A DNA stretch of 23,644 bases from a virus. Position 1 is the stretch's first letter; each line of letters begins with the position of its first letter. The translations under genes and the position numbers were made by a program. Positions 14,239 to 22,611 of this stretch are shown here, one piece after another. The notes under the pieces were generated by a model, which did not search any database, was not told the DNA's origin, and saw only the letters and a list, made by a program, of their open reading frames with translations. Location: IMG/VR virus record IMGVR_UViG_3300028829_000731, positions 1 through 23,644 of that record; one strand, written 5' to 3'.

Positions 14239-15126
14239 TTACTTCTTTTTGAGATCGTAGATGAAGCGACCTTCTTGAATAGCTAGAGTGATTTCATCTA
14301 CATTCTTCTCATACTCGTCCATAGACATTCTCTCTACATCAGACTCTCTAATAGAGTTAGTCTGGTCGCTTTGAGGGCTGTTACGAGCTGTTTTACTGTT
14401 TACAAAAGCTGCTGCATCATCTGCTGACTGCTTTCTTTTCTTATTCGGCTTATCAGAGATACCTTTATCAATCTTATACAGATCAATAGCTCTAGCTGCT
14501 GATCTAGCATCTTTATCATCTTCATAAAGAGCCTTCTGTACCCACGCAGGCTGTTCATCTGCCCACGTGTGGAAAGCATCATCATCTCTGATCTCTGCAA
14601 AGTCTGGATGGAGCTGCATAAGAATAGTCTCAGCCCTCTGCCTCTCTGTGTCTTCCTCTTTCTGAGTAATAGCCTCAAGTCTACTTTCTAGACTTGCAGA
14701 CTGTTCTTTAGCTTTAGTAAGGGCAATACTCTCTACAATAGCTGCAACTTCTGGATACTTAGCCATCCAGCTCTCGATGTCTGCATCCGACGCGGGTAGC
14801 TGAATACCCTCTTTAGTTACTGTATCCAGCTGAGCTTGCATGTCTGCTAGCTTCTGTGTATACTCTCGTTCTAATTTCTGTGAGTGTCTACGGAGGTCTC
14901 CGTATCTCTTCTTAAAAGTCTTCTCTTCAGCACCTTCAGGCTCTAGCTCTGCTGCACCCTCTACAACTGCATCGGGAGCATCATCATCCTCTTCTGCTTC
15001 AGCGTTACGTCCTGCCATAAGAGCAGCTAGCTCTTCTTCATCTCTCTGAATACGAGCTTGATTACTGTTAGGTTGACTAATAAAACCACGCTTCTCGGGT
15101 ACTACAACTTGATCTAGTTCAGGCAT
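14239..15126 (-). CDS. Capsid assembly scaffolding protein
   Basis: A 295-residue, highly charged and mostly helical protein. The N-terminal part has an acidic stretch (about 41-70, EAEEDDDAPDAVVEG). A coiled-coil-like centre follows (YGDLRRHSQKLEREYTQKLA near 75-94, and a Glu/Gln-rich stretch near 140-165), then a basic patch (NKKRKQ near 226-231) and a C-terminus ending DLKKK. Acidic ends, central coiled coil and a basic C-terminal region are typical of phage scaffolds that bind the coat protein inside the procapsid and leave before DNA entry. It sits directly upstream of the major capsid gene. The ribosome site (AAGAAG) is modest. Confidence 0.8.
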   Translation of the reverse strand: MPELDQVVVPEKRGFISQPNSNQARIQRDEEELAALMAGRNAEAEEDDDAPDAVVEGAAELEPEGAEEKTFKKRYGDLRRHSQKLEREYTQKLADMQAQLDTVTKEGIQLPASDADIESWMAKYPEVAAIVESIALTKAKEQSASLESRLEAITQKEEDTERQRAETILMQLHPDFAEIRDDDAFHTWADEQPAWVQKALYEDDKDARSAARAIDLYKIDKGISDKPNKKRKQSADDAAAFVNSKTARNSPQSDQTNSIRESDVERMSMDEYEKNVDEITLAIQEGRFIYDLKKK

Positions 15127-15209
15127 ATTATGTTACTTCTTTAGTTGGGGCCGCCGTGGCCTCTCTGTTACATACAGAAGAGGGGGTCGGGTAGCCAGTA
15201 TCTAGCAAA

Positions 15210-18059
15210 TTACCTTCGCGTTGCTAGTCCGCCTTTAGCATACTGTTTTTTCTTCTTCTTACGCTTCTTTACGAAGCCTCCGCGACCGAATGCATCGCCC
15301 GGTTGGCCATCGTCGCCTCCACCACCGCCTCCACCACCGCTTCCGCCGTCACCACCGTCAGCTCCACCACCGCCATCGTCACCCTCGCCCGGATCGCCCG
15401 CAGCGTCTGTGCCGCCACCAGAGCCTGTACCGGCACCATCACCCTGTCCAGCGGAATTGCCATCACCGCCATCGTTACTGCCGTCATTATCGCCACCAAT
15501 AGATTCTTGACCCGCGCCTAAACCCGCGCCTAAACCCGGATTGCCGGGGCCATTGTTCAACCCACCGCTGTATGTATCTGTTTCTGGATCAGTTGGATCT
15601 ACGTCAGGGTTTTCTGGATCAACTTCACCCATCTCCATACCGCTTATTGCAGTAGCAACTTCTGCGTTTATTGCAGCATTATTAATAGCCTGTGCAAGAC
15701 CTGCGGGTGGGGCAAGCGGAGTAAAGGGAAGTGTCGTAATTTCGTTATTTTTACGATCATAGTTATGACCAAACAGGCCCTTCGTTTGATGGCCCGGATT
15801 TTGGCCCACCATACCCAGTGTTTCATTGTGGTTATTTATATTGGGGTCTACCCCAGCTGCAGCAAATGCCGCACGTTGATTTAGAGCTTGTACTGTAGCA
15901 GCTGGTAGACCGTTTAATTGGTTAGTCATTGCAATGCCCATCAAACTGGCGCGAGCTGCATCTTTAGTAGCGACGTTATTTACTTGCGATAAATCCAGAC
16001 CCATAATACTTGCTAGACCTGAAGCTGCAGCTGCTGCTGCACCACCCCCCACACGTCCAGCCAGTCCAACTGGAGAGATAGTAGCAGATATCATTTCATC
16101 TACAGCAGAAAGAGCTGCTCTACCGAGTGCAGTATCGCCTAAAGCACCAAAAGAAGATAAAGATGCTGCATTAGCTATTGAGGGGTTAGCTGCCATTCCA
16201 GAAACAGACTGTCCGCTAGTCTGAGTGTCTCCTGCATCGGCGTTTCGCTCATCTGTTCTACTAGCTGCCCCAGTACCGTTAAGGCCTTTATTTATTGTTT
16301 CTAAGTAGCCCGTTAGAGCCTCCTGTTCGTCACTACTAGCCCTTTTATAGAACTCCTCTATAGGGGTTTGTAACTCCGGTTGATTACCAAACAGCTGTTT
16401 TACGAGATAGTTATAGTTCTTCAGACCTGTGTCACCTTCACCTAAGCCTCCTACTAAGTTTGCTTGAGAGAGGCCCGGATTATCTTTAAAGTAGCTTTGA
16501 AAGTCCTCACCGTCTACCTTTGTATTGTCAAAGTCTGGCGCTTCTGTGGGGTCCGGTGTTGGGGTGTTATCTGTATCAGTCTCATTTGTGTTGTTAAAAA
16601 TGTCTTTTAAGATATCATTATAATTACTAGCGTCTACATACAAGCCCTCTGCTGCCTCTACTGGCCCTTCTTCATCTACATCAAAGTCTTCTAGAGTGAA
16701 AGGCAAATCTTCCTCTTCTGATTCTCCGCCACTTTCACTGAATAGCTCATCAGGCCCAGATGCAGCATCCCCGTTGCCCATTTGGCCCATCTCCTCCATA
16801 CGAGCAAAACCTTTCTTAGCTTTGTCTCGGAGTTTCATGAAATACTCTACACCGAAGAACTTGACTACATCAGCTGGGATGACCATCTCGCCTTCACTTA
16901 ATCTAGCTGGAATGTCATCCCTTACTTCTTCTGGCTTACTGCCAATAGGCACTTCGTTGCCTGATACAGGATCAACTTTCGGTGCTTCTTGCATCATGCT
17001 GCTCATTTCGTCATTCATGTTTGTATTCATTCCGCCCTCTGCAAATCCTTTAGAACCTTTTTCTAAGGTGGCAGCTCTTAACTCTGTTAAGCGTTCTTGT
17101 GCTAGACCCTCTACCACATCAGCGCTCTGTACAAGTTGATCTAGAAAACCTTTAATGTACTCGTCGCCTTTCATAGTCTTAGACTTCCAGCTCTCAGCCC
17201 TCCAGCCGTTAAAGGCGTTTATAGCTTGCAATTCTCCCGCCGTTATTTTATTACTTTTTAATGTCTCACGCCTGTCTTTTATAAAGACCCTTACATGATC
17301 CTCATTAACCGTAGACGGATTTGCAATGTAGTCTGTAACTGGAGAAGTATGGGCCATTACATTTTGTTTATTTTTTATACTGTCTCTTTGCAGGATACTA
17401 TTAAGAATTACATGCTCTACTGCTACCGAAAAGTTCGGGGCAACTCTTTCAGCGAGAATGTCCAGAGCTACGTTACCCTCCCGTGCGGGTATTCCGCCCT
17501 CTCGTATTTTGGAAAATGCATGATGCATAGACTCATGAACTAGTGTGTTTACTCTACCATCGCGCCACTTACCTTCATCTGTAAGCTTTTGTCTTGCTTT
17601 TTTTCTCGTTACGCCTTCGGCGTTGGTGCCTTCATCGTTGGTATTCATAGTGACAACGCCGCTGTCAGGTGTGTACCACCCCTTCGTTTCACCGTGATTA
17701 CGGTGATCTACCGCTGCAGCACTAAGTACGTCTATGCCTCTTCCTGTCTTTAAGAGGAAGTTGTTATTTCTATCTGTATCGGTTGCTTCATAGTGTTCTA
17801 TGCGTTTATTTAATTCACCTGTATCTGTTTCATTACTCAAGTCCTCCATACCAAAAGCAGACAGAGTGTTTTCCCTCTCTTCCGCGTCCAGCATAAGCTC
17901 ATTGTCAGCTAGACCTAAAGCAGCCTCTGTTTGGTAGGGGTCTTTAGCTAGAGCGGCCCTTATTTCTTCTTTAGTGGGGGACGACACGCGTTGCCAGCCA
18001 GCAGTAGTACGGTCTTCTGGACGAGTCTTAGGTATGGGGGCGCGTTTACTCTCAGGCAT
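15210..18059 (-). CDS. 949-residue virion-associated protein with HExxH metalloprotease-like motif and Gly-rich tail
   Basis: A large multi-part protein of unknown function. Residues about 85-215 form a zincin-like region: VNTLVHESMHHAF (170-182) has the HExxH zinc-protease motif at 175-179 with hydrophobic residues before it, and Glu205 is a possible third ligand. Residues about 338-430 hold a separate module (FAEGG, DPVSGNEVPIGS, SEGEMVIPADVV at 388-399, RMEEMGQMGN) that I recognise as recurring in marine phage proteins with no known role. Then come an acidic region, an Ala/Gly-rich helical region (about 640-760), a Gly/Asp low-complexity stretch (about 810-925) and a Lys-rich end (KKRKKKKK, then YAKGGLATRR). 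The start overlaps the preceding stop by 8 bases. Lying between portal and scaffold, it may be a prohead protease or an internal virion protein. Confidence 0.62.
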   Translation of the reverse strand: MPESKRAPIPKTRPEDRTTAGWQRVSSPTKEEIRAALAKDPYQTEAALGLADNELMLDAEERENTLSAFGMEDLSNETDTGELNKRIEHYEATDTDRNNNFLLKTGRGIDVLSAAAVDHRNHGETKGWYTPDSGVVTMNTNDEGTNAEGVTRKKARQKLTDEGKWRDGRVNTLVHESMHHAFSKIREGGIPAREGNVALDILAERVAPNFSVAVEHVILNSILQRDSIKNKQNVMAHTSPVTDYIANPSTVNEDHVRVFIKDRRETLKSNKITAGELQAINAFNGWRAESWKSKTMKGDEYIKGFLDQLVQSADVVEGLAQERLTELRAATLEKGSKGFAEGGMNTNMNDEMSSMMQEAPKVDPVSGNEVPIGSKPEEVRDDIPARLSEGEMVIPADVVKFFGVEYFMKLRDKAKKGFARMEEMGQMGNGDAASGPDELFSESGGESEEEDLPFTLEDFDVDEEGPVEAAEGLYVDASNYNDILKDIFNNTNETDTDNTPTPDPTEAPDFDNTKVDGEDFQSYFKDNPGLSQANLVGGLGEGDTGLKNYNYLVKQLFGNQPELQTPIEEFYKRASSDEQEALTGYLETINKGLNGTGAASRTDERNADAGDTQTSGQSVSGMAANPSIANAASLSSFGALGDTALGRAALSAVDEMISATISPVGLAGRVGGGAAAAAASGLASIMGLDLSQVNNVATKDAARASLMGIAMTNQLNGLPAATVQALNQRAAFAAAGVDPNINNHNETLGMVGQNPGHQTKGLFGHNYDRKNNEITTLPFTPLAPPAGLAQAINNAAINAEVATAISGMEMGEVDPENPDVDPTDPETDTYSGGLNNGPGNPGLGAGLGAGQESIGGDNDGSNDGGDGNSAGQGDGAGTGSGGGTDAAGDPGEGDDGGGGADGGDGGSGGGGGGGGDDGQPGDAFGRGGFVKKRKKKKKQYAKGGLATRR

Positions 18060-18285
18060 TCTTTATCAATTCTAATCTTTTAAGGTCTGCTAAGGCTTTA
18101 ATGTAGCCCTGAGCATGAGCTACACGTTCCATTGTAGCTGCAGTCTCAAGTGTTCTGTGTTGTGAGTCGGTCATGCATTCAACATACTCTACAAAAGCTG
18201 CCCACAAGTTAGGGTTACTGTATAGAGGGCGGAGGCGCTGCTGCACCTCCTGATGGCTGGGCTTGTTGCTGTTGTGGTTGGGCAT
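18052..18285 (-). CDS. Small helical protein overlapping the portal gene end
   Basis: A 77-residue protein if started at the ATG at 18285, which has AAGGA 10 bases upstream; an in-frame ATG at 18315 with a more distant AGGAG would give 87 residues. It overlaps the portal gene end by 71 bases and its TGA overlaps the next start by 8 bases. The sequence is helical (LWAAFVEYVECMTDSQHRTL, then a stretch ending AQGYIKALADLKRLEL). The pattern of helix, histidine-rich turn and a Gln-Gly-x-I-x-A-L helix recalls small proteins next to portal genes in other phages. Role unknown; it may assist portal or internal-protein assembly. Confidence 0.6.
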   Translation of the reverse strand: MPNHNSNKPSHQEVQQRLRPLYSNPNLWAAFVEYVECMTDSQHRTLETAATMERVAHAQGYIKALADLKRLELIKNA

Positions 18286-20347
18286 TGCCTGAGAATCCTT
18301 CTTGACCCGGAACATTAGGTGGGCCTGCTCCTATAGTACCGCCACCACCTGCGGTTGGTACTTGTGGGTTAGTGCCTGCTGGCGTTTGGTTTGGCTGAGG
18401 CTGCTGTTGAGCTTGTTCAGCCTGCATACCTTTGAGAATCTCAGCTTGAAGCAGAGCGTCGTCCATAGAGTTGACAACTTTGTCTGGATCAAGATCAAGA
18501 GACTTAGCAAGCTCAGCCAGAATGTGATTGAACTTAGCGAAAGGTGCAAGTACTTGATTACTAGCAATACCGAGAAACTGCATTAGTCTCTGACTTCTAA
18601 CTTCGTTAGCCATCAAGCTCTCAGTGCCTCTAGCTCTTACCTCTAGATCACCTTTGATATCTTTGTCATTATCAAACTGCATGTTGAAGTGGAACAAGCC
18701 GTCGCCTACTGGCTTAAGCAAGTAATCATCAACATTCTTGATAACACTCTTAACTGTAATACTAGCTGCACCCATAAGCATACTGATACCGCTAGCAGTT
18801 CTACCTACGCCCGAGACTCCAGTCTGCCCGTGAGCGAACGAAGGCATACCAGTGCTCTCATCTGCGAGCTGTCTAGCTTTATCAAACATCTGCAAGTTTT
18901 CTTGTGAGACGTTAGGGAACTTAGTTCCAAAGATAGACTGGCCCGGAGCACCGCCCTGACGCCGGAATACTTTGCCCGGATATACAGTCAAGTCCTGCCC
19001 CGGCACAAGATTAGTTTCATCCACTTCAATAAGCAGATTACCAGACAGAGCCCCGTTATCAACTGCCATACGCATAAAGCCATTCATAAGGGTCTGCGTG
19101 TCTTCCATATTTTCCCCTACACCAACACCAAAGAAGCTGTAAGGATTAAGCTCATACGGGGCTGCAGCGTAAGGAATACGCATTGGCTTAAAGGGGTTTA
19201 GCACAAGTCTGATGATTTCGTTATTAACTACCCAAATATTGGCTTGAACTTCATCAAAGTCCTCAAAACCTTCGGGGATATCAATGTCATAAGACTCTAG
19301 AAGCTCTGTATCTACATTACCCCAATACTCAAGCACCTCAAAGCGCTCAATCTGTTGTTGCTGGTCGTAGTCAGCTAGATCGTCTTCCCAATGCTCTCTA
19401 ACATAGGCTTCACCATATGAAATAACGTCATCAATAGCTGAATTACGGAACATTGGGCGCTTTTTGAGTGCTCTAAGCTGAGAGCGACTCATTTTATGCC
19501 TTTCAATGACGTATTCAGCCTCTTCAATGTTGTTAGCGTCGGGGTCTGGATAGAAATTCCACACACTTACATGTGAAATCTGCGGTACAGTCTTGATTGT
19601 GGGGTCATACTCACCGTCTTCTGACCACTTAGGGTACTCTTTATTAATAGCAAAGGGGCCCTTAAGCACACCAGTGCCGAATAGAGACATTTCAAAGGCT
19701 GTACTACGCAGATGCTTAGAAGCGTGACTCTCTTCTAGCTGATCAATGATCTTCTTCTGCATCTTCTTAGCTGATTCAAGTGCAGGATAGAAAGTAGGCG
19801 ATGCAGCTGTTGCGCCTTCGCCCTCTTTTAGGCCTTTAGCTTTAGACAACTTCTCTTCAAGCATACCGAGCTTTAGAGATTTACCAGTAGCTCCTGCAGG
19901 TGGGTCTTTACCGTCGCCCGGAAAGCCATAAGGGGAAGCAGTGTCCTCTTCCGGTGCAGATTCTCTAGAGTCAGGCGGCATACCAACATCAAAATGAACA
20001 GACTCTGAAACGCCTTCTGGCAACACGGTAGGCTCAATAGTAATTGGGAACCTGCCGTTACCGAACAACACCTCTACAATCTGTGCGTAAGCTGCAATGA
20101 CTTTAGTCTTAGTAATCTTAATAAAGACTTTGCTCTTCTCATTATCTGAGAAGACAGCATCTGGTCCGTACACACCTCTGTAGTTGCGATAAGCTTGTAG
20201 CCAGCGGTCTTCATCTGTACGTCTGTAAGTCTTAGCTTTGTAGTACTGCCCTGTGACATAGTTTACAAGCGGGGAATACTCGACTGCTTCACTTTCGTCA
20301 TCCTCTAAGCCTACAGCTTGAGCTTCAAAAATAGAGTCTTCTGACAT
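18215..20347 (-). CDS. Portal protein (head-tail connector)
   Basis: A 710-residue protein of the size of podovirus portals, which form the dodecameric ring at one capsid vertex through which DNA passes. The N-terminus (VNYVTGQYYKAKTYRRTDED, then WLQAYRNYRGVYG) and the wing/clip-like middle (a stretch with VSVWNFYPDPDANNIEEAEY and ERHKMSRSQLRALK; then NPYSFFGVGVGENMEDTQTL) match large portals of this kind. The C-terminal 70 or so residues are Gln/Pro/Gly/Ala-rich and probably disordered. AAGGA lies about 10 bases before the ATG. It follows the large terminase gene by 14 bases, the usual order. The end of the gene overlaps the small gene downstream. Confidence 0.87.
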   Translation of the reverse strand: MSEDSIFEAQAVGLEDDESEAVEYSPLVNYVTGQYYKAKTYRRTDEDRWLQAYRNYRGVYGPDAVFSDNEKSKVFIKITKTKVIAAYAQIVEVLFGNGRFPITIEPTVLPEGVSESVHFDVGMPPDSRESAPEEDTASPYGFPGDGKDPPAGATGKSLKLGMLEEKLSKAKGLKEGEGATAASPTFYPALESAKKMQKKIIDQLEESHASKHLRSTAFEMSLFGTGVLKGPFAINKEYPKWSEDGEYDPTIKTVPQISHVSVWNFYPDPDANNIEEAEYVIERHKMSRSQLRALKKRPMFRNSAIDDVISYGEAYVREHWEDDLADYDQQQQIERFEVLEYWGNVDTELLESYDIDIPEGFEDFDEVQANIWVVNNEIIRLVLNPFKPMRIPYAAAPYELNPYSFFGVGVGENMEDTQTLMNGFMRMAVDNGALSGNLLIEVDETNLVPGQDLTVYPGKVFRRQGGAPGQSIFGTKFPNVSQENLQMFDKARQLADESTGMPSFAHGQTGVSGVGRTASGISMLMGAASITVKSVIKNVDDYLLKPVGDGLFHFNMQFDNDKDIKGDLEVRARGTESLMANEVRSQRLMQFLGIASNQVLAPFAKFNHILAELAKSLDLDPDKVVNSMDDALLQAEILKGMQAEQAQQQPQPNQTPAGTNPQVPTAGGGGTIGAGPPNVPGQEGFSGNAQPQQQQAQPSGGAAAPPPSIQ

Positions 20348-20361
20348 TTATATATCTGTCC

Positions 20362-21939
20362 TTAATAGCCGAATACTGGATCGGCGGGGCTATACGATGT
20401 ATTAAACATACTTTGATCTGTGCCCCATACTGTGAATGAGGGTCTAGACATAACACCATAACGCAGAGCGTCATATAGATGATCTTCTGATTTAGTGTCT
20501 ACGTCTTCGGGATTCTTAGTGTCGATTGGTATGGCTGGTATCTGAGCTATGAGGTCTGTACAATTACTAAAGAATACAAGACGGGGCTCTTCAGTGTACT
20601 CCTCTACTTGAAGTCTTCTATGTATCTCATTCTTGCCTGATACTCTAGAGCCTTTACTACGGTCTGACGGCCTCCACCTACAGCCTTTCATAATCATCTG
20701 TTCGGCTAGTGAAGGGCCAGTATCACCTCTTTTATGCCAGCACGAACTATCTAGAACGCCGTATCTGATGTTGCCATCACCAGCTTCTAAATCAAGAACC
20801 ATTTCAGCTAGATCAGTAGCTAGCACTTTAGAAACATACAGCTCTCTGTAAACAATTAGCTGCTCATCTGGAGATACAGCAAACCACACTACAGCACTAT
20901 AAGAGCTATAGCCGTAATCTGCAGACCTAAACTTTACCCAATTGGCGGGTATCTCAAAGGGCTCAATAACGTGTGCATTACGATCAAACTCAGAGAACGC
21001 TGCACCTTCCGCTATATCCCAATCACCGTCTAGAAGTTGTCTTCTCTGCTGCTCTGGCAGAGACAGCAAGTTAGCTTCGTAGTCATCTGTAGCTGTTAGA
21101 TACGGATTGTCTGAGAGTCTAGCTGGAATAAACCTCCTCTTAAACAAAGGCTGCCCAGCTCTCTTATGAGCACGGGGGTATACTAGTATGTCGCCAGTCT
21201 CAATGTTAGTTGCACTGAAGCTCTTACCGTAAGGGGCTGGATCAATAAACATCTTCTTGACCCAAACATGACCCCTACCGCCCGGATTGCTAGTAGCTCT
21301 CATAAAGATTGGCAAGTCAGTAGCTACAGAGCGCAAACGTGATCTCATGTAGTTCCACGCAAACGGTGTAGCCCACTGAGTCAACTCGTCGAAGCCAATC
21401 CAGCTAAAAGCCTGCCCCTGATATCTAGTTACATCTTCATCTCTATCTAGAAAGGTCATCCAGAGCTTAGCTCCAGACGGTGCAGACCACTGCATCTTTC
21501 TTTCGGACCACTTGATGCCCGGAATAATCTTAGGATAAAGCTCTTGTGACTTAGCTACAAGTTCTCTCAGTTCATCCGACGTATGCCTAAGAAGAATACC
21601 GCTAAACTGCGGGTGAGACATGTAACGCAGAGGATCAGCTAGCATAGCGTAGCTTTTGCCACCGCCAGCTGCACCTCCGTATAACACTTCTCTCTCAGAT
21701 GCCCCGAGAAACTCTGTTTGAGGGCCCTCATTAGCTTGAAAAACAATATTACTCGGCTCTATAGGCTTTCTCGGCCTACCTACGGGCCTTTTAACTGGCT
21801 GTTCTACTGGTTGTTCTACTATCTGTGGCTCAGAGACCGTAGTTTTCTTTTTCAATTTGTTCGGCAGTTTCAAGTGCCTTTTGCGCGGTTTCGGCCCACT
21901 TTCGGATAGTTTTTGCTTTATTGTTTCTTTTTTTACCAT
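20362..21939 (-). CDS. terL: Terminase large subunit (packaging ATPase/nuclease)
   Basis: A 525-residue packaging motor. Walker A is GGAAGGGKS (88-96), Walker B with catalytic Glu is WIGFDE (180-185), and the ATPase coupling motif is ATSNPGG (215-221). The C-terminal RNase-H-like nuclease shows acidic residues in SADYG (Asp341), GVLDSS (Asp397) and YDALRYG (Asp490). It translocates DNA into the procapsid and cuts concatemers. Ahead of the ATPase is a basic, Pro-rich extension (1-65) with an AT-hook-like RPVGRPRKP (51-59). The ATG at 21939 lies 110 bases inside the preceding gene and lacks a good Shine-Dalgarno; I saw no ATG or GTG closer to the ATPase core. Confidence 0.95.
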   Translation of the reverse strand: MVKKETIKQKLSESGPKPRKRHLKLPNKLKKKTTVSEPQIVEQPVEQPVKRPVGRPRKPIEPSNIVFQANEGPQTEFLGASEREVLYGGAAGGGKSYAMLADPLRYMSHPQFSGILLRHTSDELRELVAKSQELYPKIIPGIKWSERKMQWSAPSGAKLWMTFLDRDEDVTRYQGQAFSWIGFDELTQWATPFAWNYMRSRLRSVATDLPIFMRATSNPGGRGHVWVKKMFIDPAPYGKSFSATNIETGDILVYPRAHKRAGQPLFKRRFIPARLSDNPYLTATDDYEANLLSLPEQQRRQLLDGDWDIAEGAAFSEFDRNAHVIEPFEIPANWVKFRSADYGYSSYSAVVWFAVSPDEQLIVYRELYVSKVLATDLAEMVLDLEAGDGNIRYGVLDSSCWHKRGDTGPSLAEQMIMKGCRWRPSDRSKGSRVSGKNEIHRRLQVEEYTEEPRLVFFSNCTDLIAQIPAIPIDTKNPEDVDTKSEDHLYDALRYGVMSRPSFTVWGTDQSMFNTSYSPADPVFGY

Positions 21940-22234
21940 TATCTAAGCGTTTCTGAAGTCCTACATGTGAAATTCGTCTGCCTGTTACTTGAGATATCCA
22001 GTTAGCTACCTCTCTCAGTGCATATCTCTTCATATGCTCTTTGGCTACTATTAGAGCTTCTAGTTCAAGCTCTACAGGTCTCAGAATACGGGGGTTCTCT
22101 TCATCTAGAACATAGCCGAAAGGAATAGTGCTAGATACTCGGGGTATAGACTCCCACCTCTTAGTTTCAGGCTCTCTGTAATCAAGAGGCTGTTCTATTT
22201 TAAACTCTTTGTCGTTCTTAATCCTCATCCTCAT
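21830..22234 (-). CDS. Small helix-turn-helix-like protein between terminase genes
   Basis: A 134-residue basic protein. The conserved-looking core runs from IPFGYVLDEENPRILRPVE (37-55) through YALREVANWISQVTGRRISH (71-90) to VGLQKRLDNGKK. The ALREVANWISQVTGRRISHVGLQKRL part reads as a helix-turn-helix; the PxGYxxDxxxPRxLxP lead-in is reminiscent of the segment preceding the HTH in serine-recombinase helper domains, but there is no catalytic recombinase domain. I recognise similar proteins beside terL in other phages. It overlaps the small terminase by 17 bases; a second ATG two codons in has a better-spaced GAGG. It may bind packaging-site DNA or regulate late genes. Confidence 0.6.
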   Translation of the reverse strand: MRMRIKNDKEFKIEQPLDYREPETKRWESIPRVSSTIPFGYVLDEENPRILRPVELELEALIVAKEHMKRYALREVANWISQVTGRRISHVGLQKRLDNGKKRNNKAKTIRKWAETAQKALETAEQIEKENYGL

Positions 22235-22601
22235 CCTCTAGAGGCTTCTTCGGGGGCAGGATCATCACCCCACCCGAGTTAGATACATTAATATTCTCAG
22301 TCTTAAGCAAGCCTGCACGATCCATAATGTCTTTAGCTACAGTAATCTTGTCTTTTACACCTAAAGTCACTCTGTCAGTAAGAACTCCTGTTAGCGTAGC
22401 TGCAGCTTGTGGGGTATTGTAGATGAGATAATCTTTAGTTGCTTCAATGATCTCGTCTTTGATACCCTCTACAATCAAACTAGCTCTAGTCTTATCTGAG
22501 TAACCAGCCAGCTTCTTAGCCTTTGTGAAGTCCCCACCAGCTTCCTCAAAAAGCACCTCTAAAAACAACTGTTGCTTATCTGTTAGTTCTCTGTTAGCCA
22601 T
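22218..22601 (-). CDS. terS: Terminase small subunit
   Basis: A 127-residue protein. The N-terminus (ELTDKQQLFLEVLFEEAGGD, then FTKAKKLAGYSDKTR, about 5-39) is the typical helix-turn-helix DNA-recognition region of phage small terminases. A helical oligomerisation segment (about 45-100) follows, then a C-terminal tail (GGVMILPPKKPLEDEDED) of the kind that contacts the large subunit. It would bind the packaging site and load the large terminase. It lies two genes upstream of terL in the same direction. The ribosome site is weak (AAAGAG). Confidence 0.78.
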   Translation of the reverse strand: MANRELTDKQQLFLEVLFEEAGGDFTKAKKLAGYSDKTRASLIVEGIKDEIIEATKDYLIYNTPQAAATLTGVLTDRVTLGVKDKITVAKDIMDRAGLLKTENINVSNSGGVMILPPKKPLEDEDED

Positions 22602-22611
22602 AGTTTGTACT

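Noticed and set aside
15127-15209. GC-rich imperfect inverted repeat before the scaffold gene
   Set aside because: Only about six pairs with a mismatch and no T-tract; too weak to call a terminator.
15145-15510. Plus-strand Pro/Ser-rich frame opposite the Gly-rich tail
   Set aside because: A mirror of the Gly/Asp codons (GGC/GGT read backwards gives Pro/Ala/Thr); the minus-strand frame is continuous with a 949-residue gene.
18286-18315. Ten-residue extension of the small protein after the portal
   Set aside because: The inner ATG has better-spaced AAGGA; the extension increases overlap with the portal gene. Not excluded.
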